From JAEYKI01 sp036679405 (GTDB taxonomy: Bacteria; Bacillota; Clostridia; Christensenellales; Christensenellaceae): a stretch of DNA of 64,000 nucleotides. The notes under the pieces are model-generated. The model did no database searches. It saw only the letters and a program-made list of their open reading frames with translations, and was not told the DNA's origin. The DNA is taken from the NCBI GenBank assembly GCA_036679405.1, contig JAVBVZ010000005.1, positions 1 through 64,000 on the forward strand. The letters run 5' to 3'. Below, piece by piece: positions 42,670 through 51,438 of the stretch (its first letter is position 1; every line of letters begins with the position of its first letter). Both the position numbers and the translations under genes were made by a program.

Positions 42670-43422
42670 TTATACTTTTCTGTGCTGCATGAGCATTGCC
42701 CCTTTTGCGGTCAGTGCATCCGGAAATATTTTTGCAAAGACCCTCGTTGCTTTAATCAGACCGCCGGGCACGATCATAAAAGAACCTTTGAGCATTTTCC
42801 TGACCGCATATTGCGCTACATACTCACTCGGAAGCCCTTTCATGCCCATTTGCAAACCCGCCCTTTCGGAAAACCGCGTTGGAACCGGGCCGGGACACAG
42901 CAGGCAAATTTTCACTTTTGAACCGCTGCTTTTGTTTTCCTCATAAATCGCCTGTGTAAGACGGATCACATACGTTTTCGAAGCATAATATGAGGACATA
43001 AGCGGCCCGGGCAAAAAACCCGCCACCGACGCAATGTTCATGATCGTCCCATGGTTTGCACCCCGCATATCCCTGTAAAACAACTTTGTCAGAATATGAA
43101 GCGCCGTGATGTTTGTTTTGATCATTGCAAGTTCGGTCTCAAGATCGGTGTCTCTGAAAGATCCAAAAACACCGAAACCTGCCCCGTTCACCAAAATATC
43201 AATATTCTGATCTTTGCATTTTTCATACAGCTTGTAACAGTTTCTCTTTTTATCAAGATCCATGCTTATGATCTGCACCTCTCCGGCCGCTTCTGTCTTA
43301 AGCTTTTCCAAACGCTCTTTATTCCGGGCTACCGCAATAATATCATAGCCCAGCGAACTCAATTGCTTGGCCATATCATATCCAATACCGGAAGACGCCC
43401 CTGTTACCAACGCTTTCATCAT
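42670..43422 (-). CDS. Short-chain dehydrogenase/reductase
   Basis: A 250-residue classical SDR with the NAD(P)-binding TGASSGIG near the N-terminus, NGAG in the core and the catalytic SSYYASK (Ser, Tyr and Lys). The Arg after the second strand (VARN) favours NADPH. The C-terminal extension after PTRFSE is typical of DltE/YqjQ-like enzymes of unknown substrate. An AGGAAG ribosome site precedes paired ATGs. It is followed on the same strand by the HD-GYP gene. Confidence 0.85.
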   Translation of the reverse strand: MMKALVTGASSGIGYDMAKQLSSLGYDIIAVARNKERLEKLKTEAAGEVQIISMDLDKKRNCYKLYEKCKDQNIDILVNGAGFGVFGSFRDTDLETELAMIKTNITALHILTKLFYRDMRGANHGTIMNIASVAGFLPGPLMSSYYASKTYVIRLTQAIYEENKSSGSKVKICLLCPGPVPTRFSERAGLQMGMKGLPSEYVAQYAVRKMLKGSFMIVPGGLIKATRVFAKIFPDALTAKGAMLMQHRKV

Positions 43423-43475
43423 TTCGCTTCCTTTCTTAAATTTTCTCCTGTTTTGTATTTCAGCAAAAGCCTGCT

Positions 43476-44369
43476 TTATGAAATATCAAGTGCAACTTTT
43501 TTCCCGGGTGCCGGAAATGCCTGCTCCAGCAACTTCAAATCTTCATCTTCCAGCGACAGCAAGGCGGAAGCGGCGTTTTGGCGTACATGCTCGGCAGACC
43601 CCGCTTTTGGGATCACGATCGCGTTTTTAATCCGCATTACAAATGCCAGCAAGACCTGCTCCGCACTTGCTCTATGCCTGCGGCCCACCTCCAGAACCGA
43701 AGGATCCTTCGCCAGTCCGCTTTTCAGCCTTCCTGCCTGTGCCAACGGGCTGTATGCCATGAGCGAAATATCTTGAGCCTGCAGCCAGGGTAACAAATCA
43801 AACTCGATCCCTCTGGAGCCAAGATGATAAAGCACCTGGTTGGTTTGGCACCGGTCCCCACCGGGAATCTTAAACAGCGCCTGCATATCTTCCGTATCAA
43901 AGTTCGAAACGCCCCAGCCTTTTATCAGCCCGTCCCGTTTAAGGGCCTCCATGCATTCCACCGTTTCCTTCAAAGGAACCGCTCCCCGCCAATGCAGCAA
44001 ATATAAATCAAGGCTTCCTACGTCCATACGGCGTAAAGAAGCTTCGCAACTTTTAAATATATTGGCGCGTCCGGCGTTATGAGGATAAACTTTGGATACC
44101 AGAAACAAGTCTTTCCTTGGGAAACCACGGATCGCTTCACCCACCAACTGCTCAGCGGCTCCGCCGCCATACATTTCGGCCGTATCAATAAGCGTCATCC
44201 CCATTTGTATCCCAAGACGGATAGCTCCAAGTTCTGCCTCCCGCTTTGAGTGCAGCTCTCCCATATGCCAGGTTCCCTGGCCCAAACGCGGCACACGCCT
44301 TCCATCCGGCAGCATTAAGCTTTTGGATAAAACCGCATCTTTGATCTTTTCCCCGTCTATGCCCGCCAT
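43476..44369 (-). CDS. Aldo/keto reductase
   Basis: A 297-residue (beta/alpha)8 oxidoreductase using NADPH. Catalytic residues are visible: Asp and Tyr in DTAEMYGGG, Lys in LVSKVYP and His in LYLLHWRG. PKAGSAEHVRQNA near the C-terminus is the cofactor phosphate site. Related proteins reduce aldehydes and 2,5-diketo sugars; the substrate is unknown. The ATG at 44369 has AGGAGG seven bases before it, although the frame is open further upstream. Confidence 0.87.
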   Translation of the reverse strand: MAGIDGEKIKDAVLSKSLMLPDGRRVPRLGQGTWHMGELHSKREAELGAIRLGIQMGMTLIDTAEMYGGGAAEQLVGEAIRGFPRKDLFLVSKVYPHNAGRANIFKSCEASLRRMDVGSLDLYLLHWRGAVPLKETVECMEALKRDGLIKGWGVSNFDTEDMQALFKIPGGDRCQTNQVLYHLGSRGIEFDLLPWLQAQDISLMAYSPLAQAGRLKSGLAKDPSVLEVGRRHRASAEQVLLAFVMRIKNAIVIPKAGSAEHVRQNAASALLSLEDEDLKLLEQAFPAPGKKVALDIS

Positions 44370-44394
44370 AAAAGCCTCCTTGTAGGGCCGCTTA

Positions 44395-45312
44395 TCATCC
44401 CTGCCCCTCATCTTCCTCGGCAGACTCATAGTCAACCGCACCTTCGTAACCGTTTTTCAGAGCATTTTTTAGTTTTTCATTTACAGGATATTCGGTCGTC
44501 ACTATACAAAGGGTTCCGGGCGCGCAATTCTCATATATCCAGCGCGCATCCGGCACCAGAAGCCGGATACAGCCATGGGAAACGGCTTTTCCCAGATTAT
44601 CATATGAACTCATGCTGTAACTTTCCGCATCTCTCGCAGAATATAAAACAGAATGAAAATAAAAACTGCCCATCATTTGAGACCAGTACTGTGCATAACA
44701 GTTATAATCGGTAAAATACCCAAAACGCACACGGCTGCTGCCTAAATGGTACGTTCCCTCGGGTGTCCAGTTCCCATTGCCGCCGGTCGTGCAGATCATT
44801 ACCCGTTCCAATACCTTATACTTTCCATATTCATCTTTGGAAAGCGCATATACACATTGATTATGGTAATCCACAATCAGCTTATAAGTGTCCGGTGGCG
44901 GCCAGGTGGTGACTTCTTCATAGTCTCCGTTGTCCCCTACCTGTTCTTCAAAGCTCGCTACCGAAGCGGGCGCATATTCATCAAGCCATGCCATTGTATA
45001 CGGCAAAACCACCGGCGTAGGCTCAGGCGTTGGCGCAGGCGTAGGTGTAGGCGTAGGCTCATCAGGTGCAGGTGTTGCAGCCGGCGCAGGGTCATGGCCT
45101 GTCTCGCCGGTTTGCTCTGCAGTCTCAGCAGGCATATTGCCATCAAATATTCCGGTAAGCGTATCTTTTAAACCCGTCAGGGTGTGAATAACATTCGGAG
45201 CATCAAGGTCACCGGTTATATTCACACTGGTCAGCACAAATATTCCTGCCAGTATTACAATAAAAACAAGCACTTTCCGCAATGCCGGCAACCCCTTTCC
45301 ATCGGCAAACAT
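44395..45312 (-). CDS. L,D-transpeptidase (YkuD family), membrane-anchored
   Basis: A 305-residue cell-wall enzyme. One N-terminal span (about 13-32) is followed by a Pro/Thr-rich linker of repeated TPAP/PTPT units (about 80-100) and a YkuD domain. The active-site stretch is SHGCIRL with Cys248. It should make 3-3 cross-links or attach proteins to peptidoglycan. The linker suits reach across the wall. GAGG six bases before the ATG at 45312 supports this start over a GTG four codons upstream. Confidence 0.88.
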   Translation of the reverse strand: MFADGKGLPALRKVLVFIVILAGIFVLTSVNITGDLDAPNVIHTLTGLKDTLTGIFDGNMPAETAEQTGETGHDPAPAATPAPDEPTPTPTPAPTPEPTPVVLPYTMAWLDEYAPASVASFEEQVGDNGDYEEVTTWPPPDTYKLIVDYHNQCVYALSKDEYGKYKVLERVMICTTGGNGNWTPEGTYHLGSSRVRFGYFTDYNCYAQYWSQMMGSFYFHSVLYSARDAESYSMSSYDNLGKAVSHGCIRLLVPDARWIYENCAPGTLCIVTTEYPVNEKLKNALKNGYEGAVDYESAEEDEGQG

Positions 45313-45763
45313 ACCGCGCCTCACCGCCCGGCCGAGCCGTTTTTTCAGCAGTGTTTTTCAATATCGTATGATGTCCTGAGACGTCCCGTCGTTTATATTC
45401 CTAAAATTACCACTGATTTTAATATTATAATATAATTGACGCTATATTTCAATCCACTATGCATACCGCCCTAAAACACATACGCAGGACTTAAGTTCTT
45501 CTTTTTTCCGTTTTTGGGGCTTATATCAGGGCATGCATATCTTGCCGCCAGAAATCCCTTCAGAATTTTTCCCGTATTCTTCTCTCCTACTATATTACTG
45601 TGTACTATGGTATAATCTATTTTAGCAACTGAATTTCTCGAATATCGATTACCTTTATACAACACACTGTTGCCGCCAATCATCCTTTTGGGGTTTCTCC
45701 ATTATGATCCGCTAAAATCATTAAAAGCAAATAATCTGAAATACGCACAGGGAGATGTTTTTT
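45313..45763. other. Long AT-rich intergenic region between L,D-transpeptidase and CYTH-CHAD genes
   Basis: About 450 bases separate these divergent genes. An extended -10 promoter, TGGTATAAT (45608-45616), points right towards the CYTH-CHAD gene and would give a leader of about 140 bases. A 70-codon frame on the minus strand has no ribosome site and no recognisable product, so it is not called. No RNA gene was recognised. Confidence 0.5.
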
Positions 45764-47269
45764 ATGAAAGACACTGAACTGGAACTGCAATTGAGGATCC
45801 TAGAAGAAAGCAGATTTAAAGATATACTACAGGATTCGTATTTATTGAATGCAGGCGCTGCTACGCCAAAAACAGAACAGTACGAAACAATATATTTCGA
45901 TACGAACGATCATAGGCTTCAGCACACAAAATATTCATTTCGAATCAGAAAATCAGATGAAACATATACTGCAACCATCAAAGAAAACGCATCCGGTGAT
46001 TTTGGGGCTTTTACCCGGGGCGAATGGAGCCAGTTGCTTACGCAGAATAAACCTTCCATCCGGACATTTGCGGATTTGCCGATTGGGAAAACATTAAAAG
46101 ATATCGTCGGCCGGAAGTTTCTTTTTCCTCAGTTTGAAACCCGCTACACCCGTACATATGCCAATGTAACAACTAAAGATAAAAGCGTCATCGAACTCGC
46201 CTTGAATATCGGCGAAATTTCAAGCCCCAGCGGCAAGGAAGACATTTGTGAGATCGAACTGGAATTGCATGCGGGGAACCCCTCGGCACTTTACTTTTTG
46301 GCTTCGGACCTTTCCAGGCGTTACCCTTTGATGCCCGAGGAAAAAAACAAATATATGAGGGGCCTTGCCCTTTCCGGCTTGGATCGAGCCTGCGAAAACC
46401 CGGGGGCTTCCGCCGCGCGGCTCCTCCCTCTTCCAAACAATAACCGAAAACAAAAAGAAAGGCCATCCATCCTGCAAATTCTGTTGGATAACATTAAAAA
46501 AAACCAGTATGAATTTAAACAGTCTCCAGACAGCCCTAAAACAACCCATCAACTCAGAACAAATGTCCGCCGGCTTCGTTCTGTTTTGTATATGATAAAG
46601 CCCCTGTTCGATCAGGAAGACTACCAAAATATCCAAACAGATTTAAGAGAATATGCGATTTTATTTTCAAAGCTAAGAGAATTGGACGTCCTTACAAAGC
46701 AATGGAAAATGTTTTTCAGTGCAAAACCGGATTTATCTGCAGTCACGCTTGACTTTCTCTGTTTGATAGATATGCAGCGCAAAAACGAGAAAAACGCATT
46801 GCTTCAGAAAATCGATGCCGGCATTTCCACCCCGGTTTTTATGAAAACAAAATACCTTATCGAAGTACTGAAAGAAACCAAGGCAAACACAAAAGCAAAC
46901 AAATTTTTCAAAATCATGGAAAAACGTGTTTTAAGCACCTTAAAAAAGTTTAAGGATGATTACAGAAGCACCGATTTTCGGGACCCAAGAGCTGTTCATT
47001 TGCTTCGGATACGGTGCAAAAAATTAAATTATTCTTTGGGCCTCCTGCGTTCGAATTCCAAAAAGAAAACGGCTCTTCAATTAAAATTCAAAAAGCTGCA
47101 AAAATCTCTGGGGAGGCTGTGTGATATCAACAATCAAATGAGATTTATACAGGAACTGGCTTTGGATCCACACTATGATCCCTACCACGACGCTTTTGGG
47201 ATTTTTACAGGCCATCAATCGTCAGCAGCCGTATCACTCCAAAAAAAGCTGCTTCATTTTAAAATATAA
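45764..47269 (+). CDS. CYTH-CHAD domain protein
   Basis: A 501-residue protein: an N-terminal CYTH triphosphate-tunnel domain (about 1-195) and a C-terminal CHAD helical domain (about 235-490). CHAD histidines and arginines, such as THQLRTNVRRLRSVLY and HLLRIRCKKLNY, bind inorganic polyphosphate; CYTH enzymes hydrolyse triphosphate. The CYTH N-terminal ExExK motif reads E5-L-E7-L-Q9, so the usual lysine is glutamine, which may reduce or change activity. A GGGAG ribosome site suits the ATG at 45764. A small Cys-motif gene follows immediately. Confidence 0.85.
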   Translation: MKDTELELQLRILEESRFKDILQDSYLLNAGAATPKTEQYETIYFDTNDHRLQHTKYSFRIRKSDETYTATIKENASGDFGAFTRGEWSQLLTQNKPSIRTFADLPIGKTLKDIVGRKFLFPQFETRYTRTYANVTTKDKSVIELALNIGEISSPSGKEDICEIELELHAGNPSALYFLASDLSRRYPLMPEEKNKYMRGLALSGLDRACENPGASAARLLPLPNNNRKQKERPSILQILLDNIKKNQYEFKQSPDSPKTTHQLRTNVRRLRSVLYMIKPLFDQEDYQNIQTDLREYAILFSKLRELDVLTKQWKMFFSAKPDLSAVTLDFLCLIDMQRKNEKNALLQKIDAGISTPVFMKTKYLIEVLKETKANTKANKFFKIMEKRVLSTLKKFKDDYRSTDFRDPRAVHLLRIRCKKLNYSLGLLRSNSKKKTALQLKFKKLQKSLGRLCDINNQMRFIQELALDPHYDPYHDAFGIFTGHQSSAAVSLQKKLLHFKI

Positions 47270-47304
47270 AATTGCCCAATCAATGCAAAGAAGGGATGGA
47301 AAGA

Positions 47305-47676
47305 ATGGAAGAGAAAAAAGATGTTTTAGCAAAGCCTGACAAGAAGACCGTACAAGAGCCCCTCCAGTCAGAAAGCGCGGAAGAAACGCTTCAAACCGAA
47401 GGAAGAACGGATGCCCAGGAGAAAATTGACGAAGCTCCTCCTAAGGGCAGTTTAAAGAAGCAATCAAAACAAAGCTCCAAAAAGAAAAAGGATGATAAAA
47501 AAGCAAAACAAAATGTTGCAAAAGGTCCGCTGTGCAAGCTGGTTAAAAAAGATTTTCTGAAAGACCATTTTAAAGAATATAAGGCACTTGTTAAGGAGCC
47601 TGAATACATATGCAAAAAATGCGGCAGGCTCGCAAAAGACAAACGTTCTTTGTGTAAACCGGCTCGTTTGGAGTAA
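47305..47676 (+). CDS. Small Lys-rich protein with C-terminal Cys motif, companion of CYTH-CHAD
   Basis: About 123 residues. The first two thirds are a charged, low-complexity segment rich in Lys, Glu and Ser (SKQSSKKKKDDKKAKQN); the last part is ordered and ends with YICKKCGRLAKDKRSLCKP, with cysteines 103, 106 and 117. A CxxCGR...LCKP ending could bind zinc. It starts 35 bases after the CYTH-CHAD stop, so the two are co-transcribed. The polybasic stretch would suit binding to polyphosphate or RNA; that is inference. An ATG at 47296 is an alternative start. Confidence 0.65.
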   Translation: MEEKKDVLAKPDKKTVQEPLQSESAEETLQTEGRTDAQEKIDEAPPKGSLKKQSKQSSKKKKDDKKAKQNVAKGPLCKLVKKDFLKDHFKEYKALVKEPEYICKKCGRLAKDKRSLCKPARLE

Positions 47677-47750
47677 CTTTATTGGATAAGAAAAAACATT
47701 TTGCAGCCATTTTACCTATGCTGCGCCGGCAAAAGCCGGTTGCTTCCCGC

Positions 47751-47787
47751 AAAAGATCCCCGCATATGATATGCGGGGATCTTTTTT
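47751..47787. terminator. Strong bidirectional terminator between CYTH-CHAD operon and sugar operon
   Basis: GATCCCCGCATAT and its complement around one base form a 13-bp stem with A- and T-runs on either side, between convergent transcripts. Confidence 0.85.
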
Positions 47788-47804
47788 CAAACGTATCGAA
47801 TCAC

Positions 47805-48962
47805 CTACTCATAACAGTCTTCCAAAACATTATAAACTTCTTTTTCATTCAAGTAGGACCCTTCGGGAGAATTTACGGCTGAATGCGCCAGCAAAGCAAT
47901 ATCTTCTTTTGGGATCCCGGCTGCTTTCAGCGTCCCCGGCATTCCCCATTCAATAAACTTATTTTTCAATGCCTGTATGCCCATCAACCCAACTTCAACA
48001 TCCGTTTTACCTGAAGTTTCAATCTCAAAAACCCGTTTTGCAAACTGCACAAATTTGCCGGGGCTTTTGCGGCATAATGCTTTCAGCCAGGAAGGCTGAA
48101 TGATGGCCAGTCCGGCTCCATGCGCGATATCATACTTTGCGCTTACCTCAAGTTCAATTGTATGCGCATCATAGTGCTTTCTGCCTCTTCCCACATCATT
48201 AAGTCCATTCAAGGCCATTGTGGCAGCCCAGCTCAGGTTTGTACGCATCGTAATATTGTCTGGCTGTTTTAAAACATCTTCGTTTTCAATGACCGTCAAA
48301 GTTACGCCTTCTGCAATCCGGTCCTGCATCGGCGTATTTTCAGTACCATCAAAATATTTTTCCAACACGTGGGAGATCGTATCCGTCATTCCGCAGGCCG
48401 TAAGATAAGACGGAACAGTCCGGTGAAGATTCGGATCTATGATCGCCACTTTCGGAAAACTTACAGCAAAATGAGAAGCATATTTTTGCCCCAGTGCTTC
48501 ATTGGTAATCACACAATTCGTATTCATTTCAGAACCGGTTCCGGATATCGTGAGCACCGCAATCAACGGCAATGCTTTTTGGGCGCTCCTCTTACCAACA
48601 AAAAAATCCCAAAGATCCCCGTCGGCAAACGTAGCAAAAGCAATTCCTTTTGCACAGTCGATCACGCTGCCTCCCCCCAGGGCAACGACCACATCAATGT
48701 CCTCTTTCCGGCAAATTTCCGCCCCTTCATACACGGTAGATAGCCGCGGGTTCGGATCAACGCCGGACAATTCATATACCGCGATACCTTCCTGTTCCAA
48801 AAAATTTTTCACTCTGTCAAAAATCCCAAGCTTTTTTACCGAACTTCTGGTGGTCACAAGCAAAGCTTTTTTTCCGTATTCAGCGGTCTTTTTGCCTACA
48901 GCATCCAACTGATTCGGTCCAAATAAGATTCGGGTGGGGTTATAAAATTCAAAATTATTCAT
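47805..48962 (-). CDS. Iron-containing alcohol dehydrogenase (BdhA/YqhD-like)
   Basis: A 385-residue group III alcohol dehydrogenase that reduces an aldehyde with NAD(P)H. It starts NNFEFYNPTRILFGPNQ, as in butanol dehydrogenases, with GGGSVIDCAKG for the cofactor and His residues at HVLEKYF and DIAHGAGLA as metal ligands. Its ATG overlaps the mtnK stop as ATGA, so it is translationally coupled and is the last gene of the deoxysugar cluster. By analogy with lactaldehyde reductase in rhamnose use, or methylthio-acetaldehyde reduction in MTR salvage, it probably removes the aldehyde product. The substrate is inferred. Confidence 0.88.
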   Translation of the reverse strand: MNNFEFYNPTRILFGPNQLDAVGKKTAEYGKKALLVTTRSSVKKLGIFDRVKNFLEQEGIAVYELSGVDPNPRLSTVYEGAEICRKEDIDVVVALGGGSVIDCAKGIAFATFADGDLWDFFVGKRSAQKALPLIAVLTISGTGSEMNTNCVITNEALGQKYASHFAVSFPKVAIIDPNLHRTVPSYLTACGMTDTISHVLEKYFDGTENTPMQDRIAEGVTLTVIENEDVLKQPDNITMRTNLSWAATMALNGLNDVGRGRKHYDAHTIELEVSAKYDIAHGAGLAIIQPSWLKALCRKSPGKFVQFAKRVFEIETSGKTDVEVGLMGIQALKNKFIEWGMPGTLKAAGIPKEDIALLAHSAVNSPEGSYLNEKEVYNVLEDCYE

Positions 48963-50206
48963 GCTTTGTCTCCTTCTTCTGAATTGATTTTATAGATATT
49001 TTTAAAACACCTTACATACTCTTTTCCGGTTTTAAAGCTTTTTCTGTTTTTTATAAACGCTTTGGCCGTTTTAATGACCGTGCGTTCGGCCTGTATTCGT
49101 TTGCCCGGATCCGAAATCGTAGTCAGATCTTTCACTTGGGCCAGGCCGACCGTTCTTCTCAAAAGTTCCACGCCCGCCACACCGGCCGTATCCGATAAAA
49201 TTTCATCCAAAAAATATTCTTTATATCCCGGCGTTTTAGCCATGGGCTCACTTACATATAAATCAAAATCCCTTTTGAATTTTTCTTTGAACATATCTAC
49301 GATATCTTCAACCGTTCGTTCTACCCAGCCAATATACCGTCTCTTCTGCTCTCCTTCAGGCATAGTCGCTTTTCCGTTCATCCACGCAAATATCATATTC
49401 GCAACAATATTGCCAATGTCATATCCCATCGGACCATAAAAAGCAAATTCCGGGTCCATCACTTTTGTTGATCCGTCTTTAATAAAAATGGATCCGGTAT
49501 GAAGGTCTCCGTGCACCAACGACTGCGCGTTATCCATAAAATCATACTTTAGTTTAGCAACTTCAAGATGTAAAGATTTATCCTTATACAGTTCCTGCTG
49601 TACAAAAGACTTATTTGCATCCAAAACAATATTTCTTTTTAGGTTATTGAGATACGGTTCGGTATAAACAAGCGATTCGGTAATGTCTGCGCAAAGCTCA
49701 GGATTAATAAACTTTTTTACCAGCTGCTTTTTCCGTTTGGACTCCATGACTCTGTCGCTGGTCAGCAGCAACGTTCTCACCAAAAAAGTTGAGATATCCT
49801 CGGCAAAATGAGGAAAAGCTTCGTGCTTTAGCAAGGCGGTCCGCATCACCTGATATTCGGAAAGATCTTCCATGGCGTAGCACTTCATAACAGAGTCCAC
49901 CAGATAAATCTTAGGCACCAGCCCCGGACAAAGTTCATCCTCCAGACGGAGCATTTCCACCTCAATACGGTTCCTGTCGGTAGAAATATGGAAATCCGTA
50001 GATATTCTTAGCTGTTCGCCCGCCTGCTTCACAATAACAGACCGGCCGGAGTCTTCATCCAGAACCCTAAACACATAATTCAGGTTCCCGTCTCCGATCT
50101 CCCGGCACCTAAGCCGCGCATCATTATCAAAAAAATCAAGTTTTTGCAGCGCATATGTTTTTACATCGTCCGTATTCATTAAAAAATACCGGTCAAACCG
50201 CGACAC
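48959..50206 (-). CDS. mtnK: 5-methylthioribose kinase
   Basis: About 415 residues, of the APH/choline-kinase fold. It resembles Bacillus MtnK throughout: CREIGDGNLNYVFRV at the ATP loop, KQLVKKFINPELCADITESLVYTEPY, the catalytic LVHGDLHTGSIF, and DPEFAFYGPMGYDIGN with the metal aspartate. It phosphorylates 5-methylthioribose at C1, and some relatives accept 5-deoxyribose. A GTG at 50206 has GGGAGG seven bases before it; an ATG at 50179 is possible but lacks a ribosome site. Lying inside a sugar-import operon is atypical. The next enzyme, MtnA, is encoded at 61108-62193. Confidence 0.9.
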   Translation of the reverse strand: MSRFDRYFLMNTDDVKTYALQKLDFFDNDARLRCREIGDGNLNYVFRVLDEDSGRSVIVKQAGEQLRISTDFHISTDRNRIEVEMLRLEDELCPGLVPKIYLVDSVMKCYAMEDLSEYQVMRTALLKHEAFPHFAEDISTFLVRTLLLTSDRVMESKRKKQLVKKFINPELCADITESLVYTEPYLNNLKRNIVLDANKSFVQQELYKDKSLHLEVAKLKYDFMDNAQSLVHGDLHTGSIFIKDGSTKVMDPEFAFYGPMGYDIGNIVANMIFAWMNGKATMPEGEQKRRYIGWVERTVEDIVDMFKEKFKRDFDLYVSEPMAKTPGYKEYFLDEILSDTAGVAGVELLRRTVGLAQVKDLTTISDPGKRIQAERTVIKTAKAFIKNRKSFKTGKEYVRCFKNIYKINSEEGDKA

Positions 50207-50253
50207 TTCCACCCCTCCCTTTCTACTGTATGAAGCTCTGTGCTGTTACGGCG

Positions 50254-51417
50254 TTATACCAGCTTGTCCAGTCTCATTCCATCCTTGGGCACCCATTGCC
50301 TGAAGTATTTAATGCTTTGCTCCAGTTTTTTTATAATCTCCCGTCCAGTCTCTATATTCGAGCCGAATATTTCAAAACTCAAATAAATATCTTTGCTCAT
50401 CTCCTGTTGCAAAAGGCCCGGATTGGCATCATATGAATTTTTAAGCGCTTTAAGAATCCGATCTCCTTTTATAATTCCATTTTTGTTGGTCTCGGGGGTA
50501 AATGCCGCATGGCTGGAAGTCAGGCCATCCGTCTGCTGCATATGAATAATCGGGGAATAGCATCCGACCGTTTCGATCCACTTATAAACATCGCTGTCTT
50601 CCGGTTTGGAAAACAGATAGTCGTGCATAAAGATATCTGCTTGGATCTTTTCGATCAGGCGTTCCCTTTCCGTGCTCTCAAGCGTTCTTCCTTCTTCAAA
50701 TAAATCCTGTGCTTTGTCGCTGCCCAACCAGACCCCCCTGTTATTCTCCCATGCAGATTCTATCTGGTTTTTTGAAGGCAGCAAAAATTTTCTTTGCCCA
50801 ACCATATGCCCGACATCAATCGTCACATAACACGGCCTTTTGTTTTCTTCATAAACGCGGTTTAAAAAATCCCGTGTTCCTTCAATTGTAAAAGGCGGCT
50901 GTTGCGGCGCGTACATTTGCTCTACGCTCACCTGTACCTTGCCATGGTCATAAGCAAACGCAGCGATATCAGACATCTGGCCGCAAATCATATCCATCAT
51001 TTCACGATAGGCAGCCGCTTCTTGCAGCACAGCATGTGGGATCGCAAAAAACGAAAATCCAAGACCTTTTGCGCCCATGGCGGCAATCTTTACTATCAGT
51101 TTTTTTATCCACTCCTCTGTAATCCTTTTGCGTATCCTCTCATCATAATGGGCCAGCCCCACCGTCCTGTATGTCTGGTATCCGGTATAAAAATTTACGA
51201 GCCGCATATCCAGATTATTTTGCTGAGCCACTACTTCTTCAAACCAGTCATCCATATAATCGTCACTGCAAAAAAGCGGATCGATTTCATTGTCCGTACT
51301 TGCCTGTACGTATTGAAATCCAATATCCCGTGCAATTTTCATCCACTCCTGTGGCCGAATCCATCTTTTAATCGCAAAGCAACTGTCTAAAACTAAATAT
51401 ATCCTGGGATAGTCCAT
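50254..51417 (-). CDS. Metal-dependent TIM-barrel sugar (phosphate) epimerase/isomerase
   Basis: A 387-residue protein of the xylose-isomerase-like TIM barrel superfamily (PF01261). The expected metal ligands are visible: Glu in VSVEQMYAPQQPPF, Asp and His in VTIDVGHMVG, His in IIHMQQTDG and Glu in LSFEIFG. The EQMYxPxQxPxT motif recalls D-erythrulose-1-phosphate epimerases and related ketose-phosphate epimerases, but I cannot assign the substrate. GGGAG six bases before the ATG at 51417 sets the start. It sits between the kinase and mtnK genes. Confidence 0.65.
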   Translation of the reverse strand: MDYPRIYLVLDSCFAIKRWIRPQEWMKIARDIGFQYVQASTDNEIDPLFCSDDYMDDWFEEVVAQQNNLDMRLVNFYTGYQTYRTVGLAHYDERIRKRITEEWIKKLIVKIAAMGAKGLGFSFFAIPHAVLQEAAAYREMMDMICGQMSDIAAFAYDHGKVQVSVEQMYAPQQPPFTIEGTRDFLNRVYEENKRPCYVTIDVGHMVGQRKFLLPSKNQIESAWENNRGVWLGSDKAQDLFEEGRTLESTERERLIEKIQADIFMHDYLFSKPEDSDVYKWIETVGCYSPIIHMQQTDGLTSSHAAFTPETNKNGIIKGDRILKALKNSYDANPGLLQQEMSKDIYLSFEIFGSNIETGREIIKKLEQSIKYFRQWVPKDGMRLDKLV

Positions 51418-51438
51418 CTTCATCTCCCGTTTTCCTTA

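Noticed and set aside
45012..45072. Short tandem repeat DNA in the L,D-transpeptidase gene
   Set aside because: It encodes the Pro/Thr-rich linker of the protein and is explained by that.
45471..45683. 70-codon minus-strand frame between the L,D-transpeptidase and CYTH-CHAD genes
   Set aside because: It is intergenic and therefore considered, but there is no ribosome site and no recognisable protein; left as non-coding.
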